Positions 19,601-29,490 are shown, numbered from the stretch's first letter. The stretch is 64,000 nt of DNA from an uncultured Nonlabens sp. (GCA_947491755.1 CANLKV010000003.1:227837-291836), one strand, 5' to 3'. Notes: generated by a model from the sequence alone, not told the origin. Numbers and translations: made by a program.

Positions 19601-19666
19601 AAGTTGATAGATGCTTACAATTGCAAAAATGATCGCAAAAAATCTGATCAGTCCTTTATTTTGCAT
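16601..19666 (-). CDS. secDF: Fused protein translocase subunit SecDF
   Basis: A 1,021-aa inner-membrane protein with SecD (about residues 1-650) and SecF (about 690-1010) in one chain, as is normal in Bacteroidota. It uses proton motive force to complete export through SecYEG. Visible features: an N-terminal anchor, the large periplasmic P1 domain with an acidic low-complexity insert (about residues 270-330), SecD helices starting after IIQKEIIGPSLGQ, and the SecF block FGIDFTGG followed by VGPTIADDI. Twelve membrane helices are expected. Confidence 0.97.
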   Translation of the reverse strand: MQNKGLIRFFAIIFAIVSIYQLTYTFITNKVENDAEAYAERVVDQDAENSSSLIEEARKRYLDSIAAKDVWGGYTTYAAAKDNELKKGLDLKGGINVILQISVRDLLIGMADGSTDGDFRTALDRADERVKDGQQSYFDYFIEEFNAIDGAQLASPDIFANQEMEGRIDFDMSNSDVEPVLREELQSYMVSAFDVLRKRIDKFGTTQPNIQQLGNTGRILIEMPGERDIKRVEQLLVGTALLEFWHVYKAGEIAPYLVAADTYWANKIASEKSDAVVDTTAVDAVASVDEQVDQDNSLEDLLNDDTSIDDVESIDQLDDAQFDANPILSRVLAPGNSAGPIIATFRASDQQIISDYLNDDQARAKLDPSQRYVKFAWGRPELNEELGYELIDLYAIRSNGQGEAPLSGGVITNAKQDYDINGKVIVSMSMNSEGAKIWEDMTTEAFQNQTQVAVVLDNTVYSAPGINDGPIAGGNSQISGDFSVAEAEDLATVLKAGKLPARAEIIQKEIIGPSLGQESINAGLASFGLALLLVLVWMFFYYGRAGLYADIALLVNILFIFGALASFGAVLTLPGIAGIVLTIGISVDANVLIFERIREELAKGKSQADSIRDGFNNALSSILDANITTFLTAVILYIFGTGPIQGFATTLMIGILTSLFTAVFITRLFIDGYGKNGKSIAFSTAVTKNWFSNVDIDFLKKRKTAYAISAVAIIISIVSLVTLQLNFGIDFTGGRKYTIRFEQDMNATEVTSILSDPEVFGSAEAKTYGAENQLAISTKYKIEGDDSEVSPEIEAKLFNALKQFLPEGMTQEEFADVSEQEKDYGIMSNFQVGPTIADDILTGSLYAIFGSLIVVFLYILIRFRRWQFSLGAVAAVFHDVIIVLGIFSLTYKIMPFNMEIDQAFIAAILTVIGYSLNDTVVVFDRIREFIAEKTNWKFGRTVNGAISSTISRTLNTSLTTLIVLLAIFTFGGESIRGFMFALIIGVIVGTYSSVFIATPIMFDSLKRSKDRPRKALESKTE

Positions 19667-19683
19667 TCTCTAATTCTTTAATT

Positions 19684-19711
19684 GTTGTTAAATTTTAAAC
19701 GAGCAAATATA
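19684..19711 (-). promoter_or_regulatory. Probable secDF promoter -7 box and leader
   Basis: The minus strand reads TATATTTG at 19711-19704, matching TAnnTTTG. An ATTG about 20 nt further upstream could be the -33 element. This predicts transcription starting around 30 bp before the secDF ATG. Confidence 0.45.
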
Positions 19712-19800
19712 GGCTTTCGAGCCTCTTCTAGCAATTAAAATTAATTTACTAACGTCCCTGTCTGTCAGTAGATTAAAAATTAATTGTTATGCTGTTGGGT

Positions 19801-19822
19801 TTACGCTTTCGCGAAAGCGTAA
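19801..19822. repeat. Palindrome copy 5, exact, extended to 22 bp
   Basis: The 16-bp core (19804-19819) is flanked by TTA on the left and TAA on the right, giving a perfect 22-bp inverted repeat. It lies in the gap between mdh (downstream end) and the secDF promoter. Confidence 0.95.
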
Positions 19823-19879
19823 TTTACTCAACCACAATAACTCAGCATTAGCCCATTGGACAGAATGTCCTTTATTCAA

Positions 19880-19909
19880 AAAAAAACCGCCCCAAAGGAC
19901 GGTTTTTAT
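19880..19909. terminator. mdh terminator
   Basis: AAAAACCG-CC and GG-CGGTTTTT pair with one mismatch around CCAAA, 20 bp past the mdh stop codon, with A/T tracts on both sides. Confidence 0.8.
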
Positions 19910-19929
19910 TTAAACGAACACAGCAGTGT

Positions 19930-20850
19930 TTACAATAAACCATTAGTGGCTTTTACCCCTTCTGCGCTTTTGTGTAAGTGTTCTTTTTCTGCATCAGTAA
20001 GGTTGATTTCTACAATTTTTTCGATACCGTTAGCTCCTAAAACTACTGGTGCCCCTATACATAAATCAGAAAGGCCGTACTCACCATCTAGCAGCACACT
20101 ACATGGGAAAATCTTCTTTTGATCGCATGCAATTGCTTGAACCAGTCCAGAAACCGCTGCTCCTGGCGCGTACCATGCGCTGGTACCTAGCAATTTTGTA
20201 AGCGTTGCGCCACCTACTTTAGTATCTTCTTTCACTTGTTCGAGACGCTCATCAGACAAGAATTCGCTAACAGGAACACTGTTGCGTGTAGCTAGTCTTG
20301 TCAATGGCACCATTCCTGTATCACTGTGCCCGCCTATAACCATACCATCTACATCTGATATAGGAGCTTCAAGAGCTTCTGCCAGTCTATATTTAAATCG
20401 TGCGCTATCTAGTGCACCGCCCATACCTATAATGCGATGTTTAGGCAATCCAGTTACTTGATGTGCTAGATAGGTCATGGTATCCATCGGGTTGGAAACC
20501 ACGATCAAAATCACATCTGGTGATTCTTTTACGATACTCTCTGAAACCGATTTTACGATCCCAGCATTGATTCCTATCAATTCTTCACGAGTCATACCAG
20601 GTTTGCGTGGTATTCCTGATGTAATAACGGCAATATGGCTACCAGCAGTCTTAGAATAATCATTGGTCACACCAGTTATCTTAGTGTCAAAACCATTGAG
20701 AGATGCGGTTTGCATCAAGTCCATCGCTTTACCTTCGGCAAAACCTTCTTTGATATCCAGCAAAACAACTTCGCTAGCAAAATTCTTGATGGCGATATAT
20801 TCTGCACAACTTGCGCCTACTGCGCCTGCTCCTACTACGGTAACTTTCAT
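19930..20850 (-). CDS. mdh: Malate dehydrogenase
   Basis: A 306-aa cytosolic NAD-dependent enzyme of the LDH-like MDH type, interconverting malate and oxaloacetate in the TCA cycle. Visible features: the Rossmann motif GAGAVG (7-12), the NAD-binding Asp in LLDIKEG, the mobile-loop region with SGIPRKPGMTREEL, SNPMD, and the catalytic His in IGGHSDTGMVPL. Full length. It ends in its own terminator. Confidence 0.96.
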   Translation of the reverse strand: MKVTVVGAGAVGASCAEYIAIKNFASEVVLLDIKEGFAEGKAMDLMQTASLNGFDTKITGVTNDYSKTAGSHIAVITSGIPRKPGMTREELIGINAGIVKSVSESIVKESPDVILIVVSNPMDTMTYLAHQVTGLPKHRIIGMGGALDSARFKYRLAEALEAPISDVDGMVIGGHSDTGMVPLTRLATRNSVPVSEFLSDERLEQVKEDTKVGGATLTKLLGTSAWYAPGAAVSGLVQAIACDQKKIFPCSVLLDGEYGLSDLCIGAPVVLGANGIEKIVEINLTDAEKEHLHKSAEGVKATNGLL

Positions 20851-21025
20851 AATCTCTTTTTAATGTATTGATTTTATTAATGATGTACTGCTTTATCATC
20901 GCAAAAACAGAACGTTCAAAAATAACATAAAGTGTTTAATTTTTCCTGCTTTGATTAGGGCTATCGCACTTTACAAAGCCTAATTTTATCATAATTTAAT
21001 AGCTTCTCAAAGGCTTCCAATAAAA

Positions 21026-21054
21026 AATCCCATGCATTAGATAGACATGGGATT
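21026..21054. terminator. gyrB terminator
   Basis: AATCCCATG and CATGGGATT form a 9-bp perfect stem around an 11-nt loop, 25 bp past the gyrB stop codon. The minus-strand side ends in a T-run. Confidence 0.85.
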
Positions 21055-21079
21055 AAAGCCTTTATTGATTCATAAAAAT

Positions 21080-23041
<1,962 letters not shown>

Positions 23042-23054
23042 TTAACGTAATAAA

Positions 23055-23062
23055 CAAATATA
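23055..23062 (-). promoter_or_regulatory. Possible -7 box for gyrB
   Basis: The minus strand reads TATATTTG, an exact TAnnTTTG match, about 38 bp before the gyrB ATG. A -33 box is not clear. Confidence 0.4.
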
Positions 23063-23185
23063 GCAAACCATTAGTGTTTACAGGAGGTTGAGCGATCGTG
23101 CAGACCTTAAGTTATTAACAAATTATTAATAGCACAACCCTCATTTATTAGGCATTTTTAAATCTATTAATCTATAGTAAACCTA

Positions 23186-23722
23186 ATGCGTTTCATTCTA
23201 TTCTTCTTTGCTTTTCTTTTTTTCTCCGGCCAGGGAAATTCCCAAAATCTTTCTTTCACCACTCTTGACAAAAGTCCGCTAGATGTGGTCATGTATCGCG
23301 GCCAGGATCAAACCGCTGTTGCACGGGTTATTTATAGCCGTCCAGCCAAAAAAGATCGGGAAATATTTGGCAATCTAGTGCCTTATGGAAAAGTATGGAG
23401 AACAGGCGCAAATGAGGCTACCGAGATAACTTTTTACAGAGAAGTTATGATAGACAACAAGGTAATCCCTGCTGGAAGCTACAGTATTTATACCATACCG
23501 AAAGAAGATCAATGGATGTTCTTACTCAATCTAGAAACCACACAGTGGGGAACTCAATACGACGATGATAAAACGGTATTAAGAGCGCCCATGAATGTAT
23601 CCATGGCCCCTAAACCCATTGAAAACTTTTCTATTGAAATTATTGAGCAAGTTGACGGCGGCACCATTTTTATGGGATGGGACGACCGTATCGCTAGTAT
23701 CTCATTTGAATTTACTTCTTAA
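23186..23722 (+). CDS. DUF2911 family exported protein
   Basis: A 178-aa protein with an N-terminal signal peptide (about 1-19, ending SGQGNSQ). The DUF2911 signature follows: IYSRPAKKDREIFG, LVPYGKVWRTGANEATEI and VIPAGSYSIYTIPKEDQW. The family is common in Bacteroidota and has no established function. Its stop codon shares bases with the stop codon of the convergent queE gene (TTAA at 23719-23722). Confidence 0.85.
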   Translation: MRFILFFFAFLFFSGQGNSQNLSFTTLDKSPLDVVMYRGQDQTAVARVIYSRPAKKDREIFGNLVPYGKVWRTGANEATEITFYREVMIDNKVIPAGSYSIYTIPKEDQWMFLLNLETTQWGTQYDDDKTVLRAPMNVSMAPKPIENFSIEIIEQVDGGTIFMGWDDRIASISFEFTS

Positions 23723-24348
23723 GGTATGTTCAAATATTTATGAGTCTGTAAGGAGATGCGCCACTCTGGATGTTGCATGACAAATTCAGTAATTAGCGGG
23801 ATCATTTTTTCTCGTACCGACCATTCTGGCTGTAGAAAGAGCACACATTTATCGCTAACCTTTTGTGCCTCCGCTTTCGCGAAAGCGAAATCATGTTTAT
23901 TATAGATGATAACCTTAAGCTCGTCAGCGCGATCGTAGGCTGCTGCAACGGGCATTTTTACTTTTTTAGGAGATAAGCAAAACCAGTCCCATTGCCCTGA
24001 CAGTTCATAAGCACCACTCGTCTCAATATGCACGCTCATACCTCGTTGTTTTAATGCAGTGGTCAATGGCGACATATTCCAGGTAAGCGGCTCACCACCT
24101 GTAACGACGATGGTTTTACTGTACTGTGCAGCATGGTCAACAATTTGATCGATATGCGTGGGCGGGTGCGTTGCAGCATTCCAACTTTCTTTAACATCAC
24201 ACCAGTGGCAGCCCACATCACAACCTCCTACTCTAATAAAATAAGCCGCTGTTCCTGTATGATAGCCTTCTCCTTGAATGGTGTAGAATTCTTCCATCAA
24301 AGGCAGCATAACACCTTCATTAACTTTATTTTCAATCGTTTTTTCCAT
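23719..24348 (-). CDS. queE: 7-carboxy-7-deazaguanine synthase
   Basis: A 209-aa radical-SAM enzyme that rearranges carboxytetrahydropterin to 7-carboxy-7-deazaguanine on the way to preQ0 and queuosine. The Fe-S cluster motif is CDVGCHWC (CX3CX2C), preceded by EEFYTIQGEGYHTG, and VVTGGEPL follows at about residue 80. A palindrome copy in the C-terminal half encodes AFAKA in DFAFAKAEAQ. It overlaps the convergent DUF2911 gene by 4 bp. The queD gene lies 33 kb away, so the pathway genes are scattered. Confidence 0.95.
   Translation of the reverse strand: MEKTIENKVNEGVMLPLMEEFYTIQGEGYHTGTAAYFIRVGGCDVGCHWCDVKESWNAATHPPTHIDQIVDHAAQYSKTIVVTGGEPLTWNMSPLTTALKQRGMSVHIETSGAYELSGQWDWFCLSPKKVKMPVAAAYDRADELKVIIYNKHDFAFAKAEAQKVSDKCVLFLQPEWSVREKMIPLITEFVMQHPEWRISLQTHKYLNIP
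23872..23887. repeat. Palindrome copy 6, exact, inside queE
   Basis: CGCTTTCGCGAAAGCG inside the queE coding sequence, read as Ala-Phe-Ala-Lys-Ala. Confidence 0.95.
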
Positions 24349-24411
24349 GCGGGTGCAAAGGTAATTTATTGCTGTTTATTAGGTATGCAATAGTTGCGTT
24401 GATTTATGTTA

Positions 24412-24443
24412 TTGATGGAAGAATAGGAATATCAATACATTTG
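24412..24443 (+). promoter_or_regulatory. Probable promoter of the HerA-like gene
   Basis: TTG at 24412-24414 and TACATTTG at 24436-24443, separated by 21 bp, resemble the Bacteroidota -33/-7 promoter. The -7 box ends 16 bp before the ATG at 24460, so the leader would be very short. Confidence 0.45.
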
Positions 24444-24459
24444 TATCAAAACTATTTAT

Positions 24460-25977
24460 ATGTCCCAGTTAGAAGATTTTAAACAAGCTATTGTAGCGGG
24501 CTACTCACCAAAAGGAGAATTCATTACCATGGGGGCTGCCATGCTGGAGGGCAAGGCCATTACTGGCGCTCATGTCAAAATCCCTTTAAAAACAATGAAT
24601 AGGCATGGATTGATTGCAGGCGCTACAGGTACTGGTAAAACAAAAACCTTGCAAATTATAGCAGAACAACTCTCACAACATGGCGTTCCATCTTTACTTA
24701 TGGATATAAAGGGAGATCTATCAGGGATCGCTGCACCCAGTCCTGGGCATGAAAAAATTGACGAGCGCCATGAGACGATAGGTCTAGAATTTAAACAAAG
24801 AGCTAGCCCTACAGAGGTGATGTCGATATCGCACCAGGACGGTGTGCGTATGAGAGCGACGGTAAGCGAATTCGGACCGGTGCTGCTATCCCGTATACTA
24901 GATGTAACAGAGACTCAAGCGGGCATTATAAGCGTTATCTTTAAATATTGTGACGATCACAAACTTCCTCTTTTAGATCTTGAAGACTTGAAAAAGGTAC
25001 TGCGCTATGCAACAGAGGAAGGTAAAGAAGAGTTTCAATCAGCATACGGCCGTATTTCTACATCGTCCACTGGGGCTATCCTGCGCAAACTTATCGAGTT
25101 AGAGCAACAAGGGGCAGATTTATTCTTCGGCGAGCGCAGTTTTGAGGTGAAGGACCTGGTGAGAAAGGACAGTAATGGTCACGGGTACGTTAACGTGATA
25201 CGATTAACTGATATACAAGATAGACCAAAGTTGTTCTCTACTTTTATGCTGAGTCTGCTTGCTGAAATTTACAGTACATTCCCAGAGCAAGGAGATAGCG
25301 ACCGGCCAGAGTTAGTTCTGTTTATTGACGAGGCGCACCTTATTTTTGATAACGCAAGTAAAGCATTGCTGGATCAAATTGAAAGCATCGTGAAATTAAT
25401 ACGGTCTAAAGGTATAGGCCTCTATTTTGTAACGCAAAACCCAACTGACATTCCTGATGGTGTATTGAGCCAGCTGGGACTTAAAGTACAGCACGCCCTA
25501 CGAGCGTTTACTGCAAAAGATCGCAAAGCAATTAAATTGACCGCCCAGAATTACCCGCTTACAGAATACTATGACACCGCACAAGTACTTACCAGCCTAG
25601 GGATAGGAGAAGCTTTTATTTCTGCCCTCGATGAGAAAGGACGTCCCAGCCCACTAGCAGCAACTTTATTGCGTGCACCAGAAAGTCGTATGGATGTGTT
25701 AACAGATCGTGAGCTGGCAGATTTGATTGCAGATTCACCACTGACTGACAAGTACAATGAACGTATCAACAGAGAAAGCGCTGAAGAAATCTTACAAGAA
25801 AAAATTGAGAAAGCTAATGAAAAGGAAGTCATTGAAAAGGCAAAAAAAGAACGCGCCAGAACAGCCTCTTCCAGCACGGGACGGCGCAGTACCAGACAAA
25901 ACCCCATTATTAAAGTATTGACCAGCGCCACTTTTATAAGGGGTGTACTAGGGATTTTAGGCAAAGCAATGAAGTAA
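24460..25977 (+). CDS. HerA-like DUF853 ATPase
   Basis: A 505-aa P-loop ATPase of the YjgR/DUF853 group related to the HerA/FtsK translocases. Walker A is GATGTGKT near residue 56, Walker B is LVLFIDEAHLIF near 288, and QNPTDIPDGVLSQLGLKVQHALRAF is characteristic of the group. A Lys/Glu-rich coiled coil and a basic tail follow from about 440. Biochemical role is not settled. No nuclease, Sir2 or other defence partner lies beside it, so a housekeeping role is more likely than defence. Confidence 0.88.
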   Translation: MSQLEDFKQAIVAGYSPKGEFITMGAAMLEGKAITGAHVKIPLKTMNRHGLIAGATGTGKTKTLQIIAEQLSQHGVPSLLMDIKGDLSGIAAPSPGHEKIDERHETIGLEFKQRASPTEVMSISHQDGVRMRATVSEFGPVLLSRILDVTETQAGIISVIFKYCDDHKLPLLDLEDLKKVLRYATEEGKEEFQSAYGRISTSSTGAILRKLIELEQQGADLFFGERSFEVKDLVRKDSNGHGYVNVIRLTDIQDRPKLFSTFMLSLLAEIYSTFPEQGDSDRPELVLFIDEAHLIFDNASKALLDQIESIVKLIRSKGIGLYFVTQNPTDIPDGVLSQLGLKVQHALRAFTAKDRKAIKLTAQNYPLTEYYDTAQVLTSLGIGEAFISALDEKGRPSPLAATLLRAPESRMDVLTDRELADLIADSPLTDKYNERINRESAEEILQEKIEKANEKEVIEKAKKERARTASSSTGRRSTRQNPIIKVLTSATFIRGVLGILGKAMK

Positions 25978-26025
25978 TTGATTAACTTAAACAACGGCCT
26001 TATTTCTCTTAAAATAGTGAGGTAA

Positions 26026-26047
26026 GTTCGCTTTCGCGAAAGCGAAC
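26026..26047. repeat. Palindrome copy 7, exact, extended to 22 bp
   Basis: The core at 26029-26044 is flanked by GTT and AAC, giving a perfect 22-bp inverted repeat. It is intergenic, 49 bp after the HerA-like gene and 100 bp before the next start. Confidence 0.95.
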
Positions 26048-26146
26048 ACATAACAATTAAAATTACAGCATTTCTACAACAATCATCGTAAGTAATAATT
26101 GGCAAGTAGTAAGAGTCATTGTAATATTGCAGTCTTAAATGCATTT

Positions 26147-26692
26147 ATGAAAAATTTAGTTTTAGTAATTATTATAGCTGCTAGCATTGTAGGCTGCAGT
26201 AAAGAACAAGACCCTTTTGAATGGAACAAAGACCGTATAGGCTTGTTAACCAAGGAAACCATGGTTTATCAATTGGACAGTCTTTATGCAAATGATAGTA
26301 TCGTAAATCCTGTAAAAGGCGACGAGTTTGCAAATGGTCCTAATGCCATTGAGGTTTATGAAAAAGGCGGTAAGCACTTACTTACTCTTACTCCTTATGA
26401 AGCAGACTCTACCGCTACGATAGAAAATATAAGAATAAGAGACAATCGCTACAAAACAGCGGCCGGTATCACTATCGATAGCGACTTTAAAACGATAAGC
26501 AGCGCATATGAAGTGAGTAGTATAGATAATATGATCAATAGCGCTGTGATCTGGGTGAATGATGAGAACTTTTACTTTACGATCGATAAAGAACGTTTGC
26601 CACAAGAGGTAAAATTTGACGTGTCTGCCACTATCGAACAGACCATGATTCCAGATGACGCCACTCCTGAATACGTTTTTATAAGCTGGTAA
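26147..26692 (+). CDS. Hypothetical lipoprotein
   Basis: A 181-aa predicted lipoprotein: MKNLVLVIIIAASIVGCSKEQDP has a short signal peptide and a lipobox Cys at residue 17. The mature part is acidic and I see no known domain. The ATG at 26147 is preferred over a TTG at 26099 because the signal peptide begins there. It ends one base before the hydrolase ATG, and a terminator-like hairpin lies just inside that next gene. Function not recognised. Confidence 0.75.
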   Translation: MKNLVLVIIIAASIVGCSKEQDPFEWNKDRIGLLTKETMVYQLDSLYANDSIVNPVKGDEFANGPNAIEVYEKGGKHLLTLTPYEADSTATIENIRIRDNRYKTAAGITIDSDFKTISSAYEVSSIDNMINSAVIWVNDENFYFTIDKERLPQEVKFDVSATIEQTMIPDDATPEYVFISW

Positions 26693-26693
26693 C

Positions 26694-27530
26694 ATGTTAA
26701 AATCTTTTATAAATAAAGCCGTACCAAAGTTGTACGGCTTTTATTTTAACAGTCTTTGCCTCTATTCAAAAGAAATAGCTGGGCAAAAAGCGCTACAAGT
26801 ATTTAGTACGCCTAGAAGAGGAAAAATAAAAGATTTTCAAAGGGACTTCTTAAACACCGCACGCGGACAAAAAATTATAACTCCAGAAGGTTTTATTCAA
26901 CTATATCATTGGGAGGGAAAAGGTAAGACCGTATTCTTAGCACATGGATGGGAGTCTAACGCATGGCGATGGAAATATCTTATTGAGCCTTTACAAAAGC
27001 TGAATTATAACATAATTGCAATCGATGCTCCGGCACATGGAGACTCATCTGGCACAGAGTTTACTGCCGTTAAATATTCTAAAGTAATCTCTACCATTAT
27101 TGAGTTATATCAACCAGAAATTATTATTGCGCATAGTGTAGGCGTAATGGCTACTAGTTATCAGGAGTCAAAAAATCGCCATGATTGTATAGAAAAAATG
27201 ATTTTTTTAGGCGGCCCTGATAGACTGGATATTATCATGCGTAATTATCAAAAGTTAACAGGGTTTAACAACCAGGTATACGATCAATTGGATCGTATCT
27301 TGTATAGCAAATACGGCTTTAAGATTAGTGATTTCAACACCTCTAGGTTTGTGCAAGAAGTAAATGCGGCGGTGTTGTTAATACATAGTAGAGAAGATCA
27401 AATAGTTACTGCAGATAGCATGCACTCTATTGCACGTCAACTGGAAAATTCCTCTACTTATTATGCTACCACAGGAGGACATAGTTTACACACCGTAGAG
27501 GTAGTAGATAAAATCTTAGAATTTCTATAG
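26694..27530 (+). CDS. Alpha/beta hydrolase
   Basis: A 278-aa hydrolase-fold protein. Visible features: the oxyanion region LAHGWESNAWRW (about 82-93), DAPAHGDSSG, a nucleophile elbow AHSVGV (Ser in H-S-V-G in place of the usual GxSxG), an acid-loop HSREDQIV, and the catalytic His in TGGHSLH near the end. Substrate unknown. There is no signal peptide. The first 50 bases of the gene also form a strong hairpin, so expression may depend on translation of the preceding lipoprotein gene. Confidence 0.85.
   Translation: MLKSFINKAVPKLYGFYFNSLCLYSKEIAGQKALQVFSTPRRGKIKDFQRDFLNTARGQKIITPEGFIQLYHWEGKGKTVFLAHGWESNAWRWKYLIEPLQKLNYNIIAIDAPAHGDSSGTEFTAVKYSKVISTIIELYQPEIIIAHSVGVMATSYQESKNRHDCIEKMIFLGGPDRLDIIMRNYQKLTGFNNQVYDQLDRILYSKYGFKISDFNTSRFVQEVNAAVLLIHSREDQIVTADSMHSIARQLENSSTYYATTGGHSLHTVEVVDKILEFL
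26715..26748 (+). terminator. Terminator-like hairpin inside the hydrolase start
   Basis: AAAGCCGTAC and GTACGGCTTT form a 10-bp perfect stem around CAAAGTT, followed by TATTTT. It lies 24-50 bp after the lipoprotein stop codon and within codons 8-18 of the hydrolase. Confidence 0.6.
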
Positions 27531-27572
27531 CATTAATCTAGCATACTTCTCATTACCTTTAAAATAAAAAAG

Positions 27573-27812
27573 ATGGGAAGACCTAGTATTAAAAATGAAG
27601 ATCAATATGATGCGCTAAGAGATGAGGGCTATTCTAAAGAAAAAGCCGCACGCATCGCAAACACAGAAAATAGCGGTAAAAAAGGTGGCCAGGCAAGAAG
27701 CTATGAAGAGCGCACAAAGCAAGAATTATACGAACAAGCCAAGGATATAGGTATTGACGGGCGTTCTAAAATGGACAAAGAGGAATTAATAAAAGCCTTA
27801 CGCAATCATTAA
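27573..27812 (+). CDS. Small DUF7218/Rho_N-like protein
   Basis: A 79-aa basic protein: MGRPSIKNEDQYDALRDEG, then SKEKAARIANT and a C-terminal helix-extended-helix stretch, TKQELYEQAKDIGIDGRSKMDKEELIKALR, which resembles the Rho_N/SAP fold. I recognise the layout as the DUF7218 type found in many bacteria. Function unknown; nucleic-acid binding is an inference from the fold. It ends 1 bp before the AI-2E transporter gene, so the two are co-transcribed. Confidence 0.75.
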   Translation: MGRPSIKNEDQYDALRDEGYSKEKAARIANTENSGKKGGQARSYEERTKQELYEQAKDIGIDGRSKMDKEELIKALRNH

Positions 27813-27813
27813 T

Positions 27814-28836
27814 ATGCCACAAAAAATACCTGCAAGTATTATAAGACAAGTTTTTATACTGCTTATCCTTCTCTCATTTGCGCTCATGATAGGTATGAAG
27901 ATGATACCTTATATGGGTGGTGTGCTGGCGGCCGTTACCCTTTATGTACTTCTTGTACCAGCACAGCGTTATCTAGAAAATAAGGGATGGAAACCGTGGA
28001 TTGCGGCTAGCATTTTGTTGGTGGTAAGTATCATAGGCATATTATTACCCATAGCTGGTCTGGTATTATTATTTACTGCTCAAATAAAAGACGCCGTTGC
28101 TAATAGCGATCAAATCACATCTCAAATCAAAGATCAAATCGAGCAAATTGAAACTTATGTAGGATTTGATATTATTCCCGCCATCAATCCAGAACAAATT
28201 AAACAGACACTTACGGGAGTTATCAGTACGGTAGCAAGTAGTAGTTTGACAATTTTTGTGGCAGTAGGGGTTTTATTCTTTATTCTTTATTACATGCTGG
28301 TAGCTAGAGAAACCTGGCAGCAAGCCAGCATTAATTATTTACCTCTCAAAAAAGAAAATGTAAAAACAATAGGCGACGAGAGTATAAACCTGGTAAAATC
28401 AAATGCTATAGGCATCCCACTGGTCGCATTAATGCAAGGTGCAGTGGCACTAGTAGGCTACTTCATATTTGGCATAGAAAATCCATTTTTCTGGTTTGGA
28501 ATAACGGTAATAGGTAGCATGATTCCCTTTGTGGGAACAGCGCTAGGTATTGCTCCTGTATTTTTACTTTTGCTAGCACAGGGAGAAACACAAGCGGCCA
28601 TAGGAATATTACTTTATGGGGCTATTGTAGTAGGGTCGACAGATAATTTATTCCGTTTAATTGTGCAAAAAAGACTGGCAAATATACATCCACTCGTCAC
28701 ACTTATAGGGGTCGTGGTAGGTGTACCGTTATTTGGCTTTATAGGGTTGATATTCGGACCGTTGCTAGTTAGCTTATTTTTATTGTTAGTAAAGATTTAT
28801 AAAAACGAATACGGTAAAGATGAGGCTGCGATTTAA
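27814..28836 (+). CDS. AI-2E family transporter
   Basis: A 340-aa polytopic membrane protein of the AI-2E/PerM permease family, about eight helices. Typical features are the paired N-terminal helices, a soluble segment at about 85-140, and the C-terminal block with NPFFWFGITVIGSMIPFVGTALG and HPLVTLIGVVVGVPLFGFIGLIFGPLL. Despite the name, most members are not shown to carry autoinducer-2; the substrate here is unknown. Confidence 0.9.
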   Translation: MPQKIPASIIRQVFILLILLSFALMIGMKMIPYMGGVLAAVTLYVLLVPAQRYLENKGWKPWIAASILLVVSIIGILLPIAGLVLLFTAQIKDAVANSDQITSQIKDQIEQIETYVGFDIIPAINPEQIKQTLTGVISTVASSSLTIFVAVGVLFFILYYMLVARETWQQASINYLPLKKENVKTIGDESINLVKSNAIGIPLVALMQGAVALVGYFIFGIENPFFWFGITVIGSMIPFVGTALGIAPVFLLLLAQGETQAAIGILLYGAIVVGSTDNLFRLIVQKRLANIHPLVTLIGVVVGVPLFGFIGLIFGPLLVSLFLLLVKIYKNEYGKDEAAI

Positions 28837-28895
28837 GATCAATGCAACAGCTGTAACTTGATTATTTATTACTTTTATACCAAATTAAAAATTGA

Positions 28896-29438
28896 ATGAG
28901 TAAAGCAATAAAACTGCAGGATAAGATAGATGAAAAATTCATTGAGCAACGTAAGTTGTTTTTATGGGGAATGGTTGACGATAAATCTGCAAAACATTGT
29001 GTAGATCGTTTGCTGTATCTAGATGCAATAAGCAATGACCCGATTACATTTGTGATTAATAGCCCTGGTGGTTATGTGACTGCTGGCTTTTCTATCTATG
29101 ATACAATGCAACAAATCGCTAGCCCGGTAAGTACCATCTGTAGTGGACTGGCGGCTAGTATGGGAAGTTTACTTTTATCTGGCGGTGCAAAGGGCTCTCG
29201 TAAAATTGAAAAACACGGTAGAGTCATGATCCACCAGCCTAGTGGTGGTGCTCGTGGTACTGGTGCAGACCTAGAAATATCTGCTAATGAGATTTTGAAA
29301 ACTAGAGAAATACTAGCAAAAATCTATGAAGAAAATTGCGGCCAGCCCTTTGAAAAGGTGATGAAAGATTTTAATCGCGATTATTGGATGGGAGCAGAAG
29401 AAGCTGTTGAATACGGCATCGTGGATTCTATAGTTTAA
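28896..29438 (+). CDS. ClpP-like serine protease with short N-terminus
   Basis: A 180-aa member of the ClpP family. The catalytic triad is complete: S88 (GLAASMG), H113 (MIHQPSGG) and D162 (NRDYWMGAEEA). INSPGG, the substrate-binding strand, is at 54-59. Relative to classical ClpP, the start is short and lacks the normal axial-loop sequence (the MVIEQTGRGER-like segment). It may be a second ClpP paralogue whose partner chaperone or role differs. No clpX or tig gene is adjacent. A good terminator follows. Confidence 0.85.
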   Translation: MSKAIKLQDKIDEKFIEQRKLFLWGMVDDKSAKHCVDRLLYLDAISNDPITFVINSPGGYVTAGFSIYDTMQQIASPVSTICSGLAASMGSLLLSGGAKGSRKIEKHGRVMIHQPSGGARGTGADLEISANEILKTREILAKIYEENCGQPFEKVMKDFNRDYWMGAEEAVEYGIVDSIV

Positions 29439-29460
29439 AAATTGAGAATACATTAACCTA

Positions 29461-29490
29461 AGCCATTCTTTGAAAGAATGGCTTTTTTTT
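29461..29490 (+). terminator. Terminator after the clpP-like gene
   Basis: AGCCATTCTTT and AAAGAATGGCT form an 11-bp stem with a minimal loop, followed by a run of eight T residues. Confidence 0.9.

Noticed and set aside
24460..25977. HerA-like ATPase as part of an anti-phage defence system
   Set aside because: The protein is of the DUF853/YjgR type and no nuclease, Sir2, DUF4297 or similar partner is encoded beside it.
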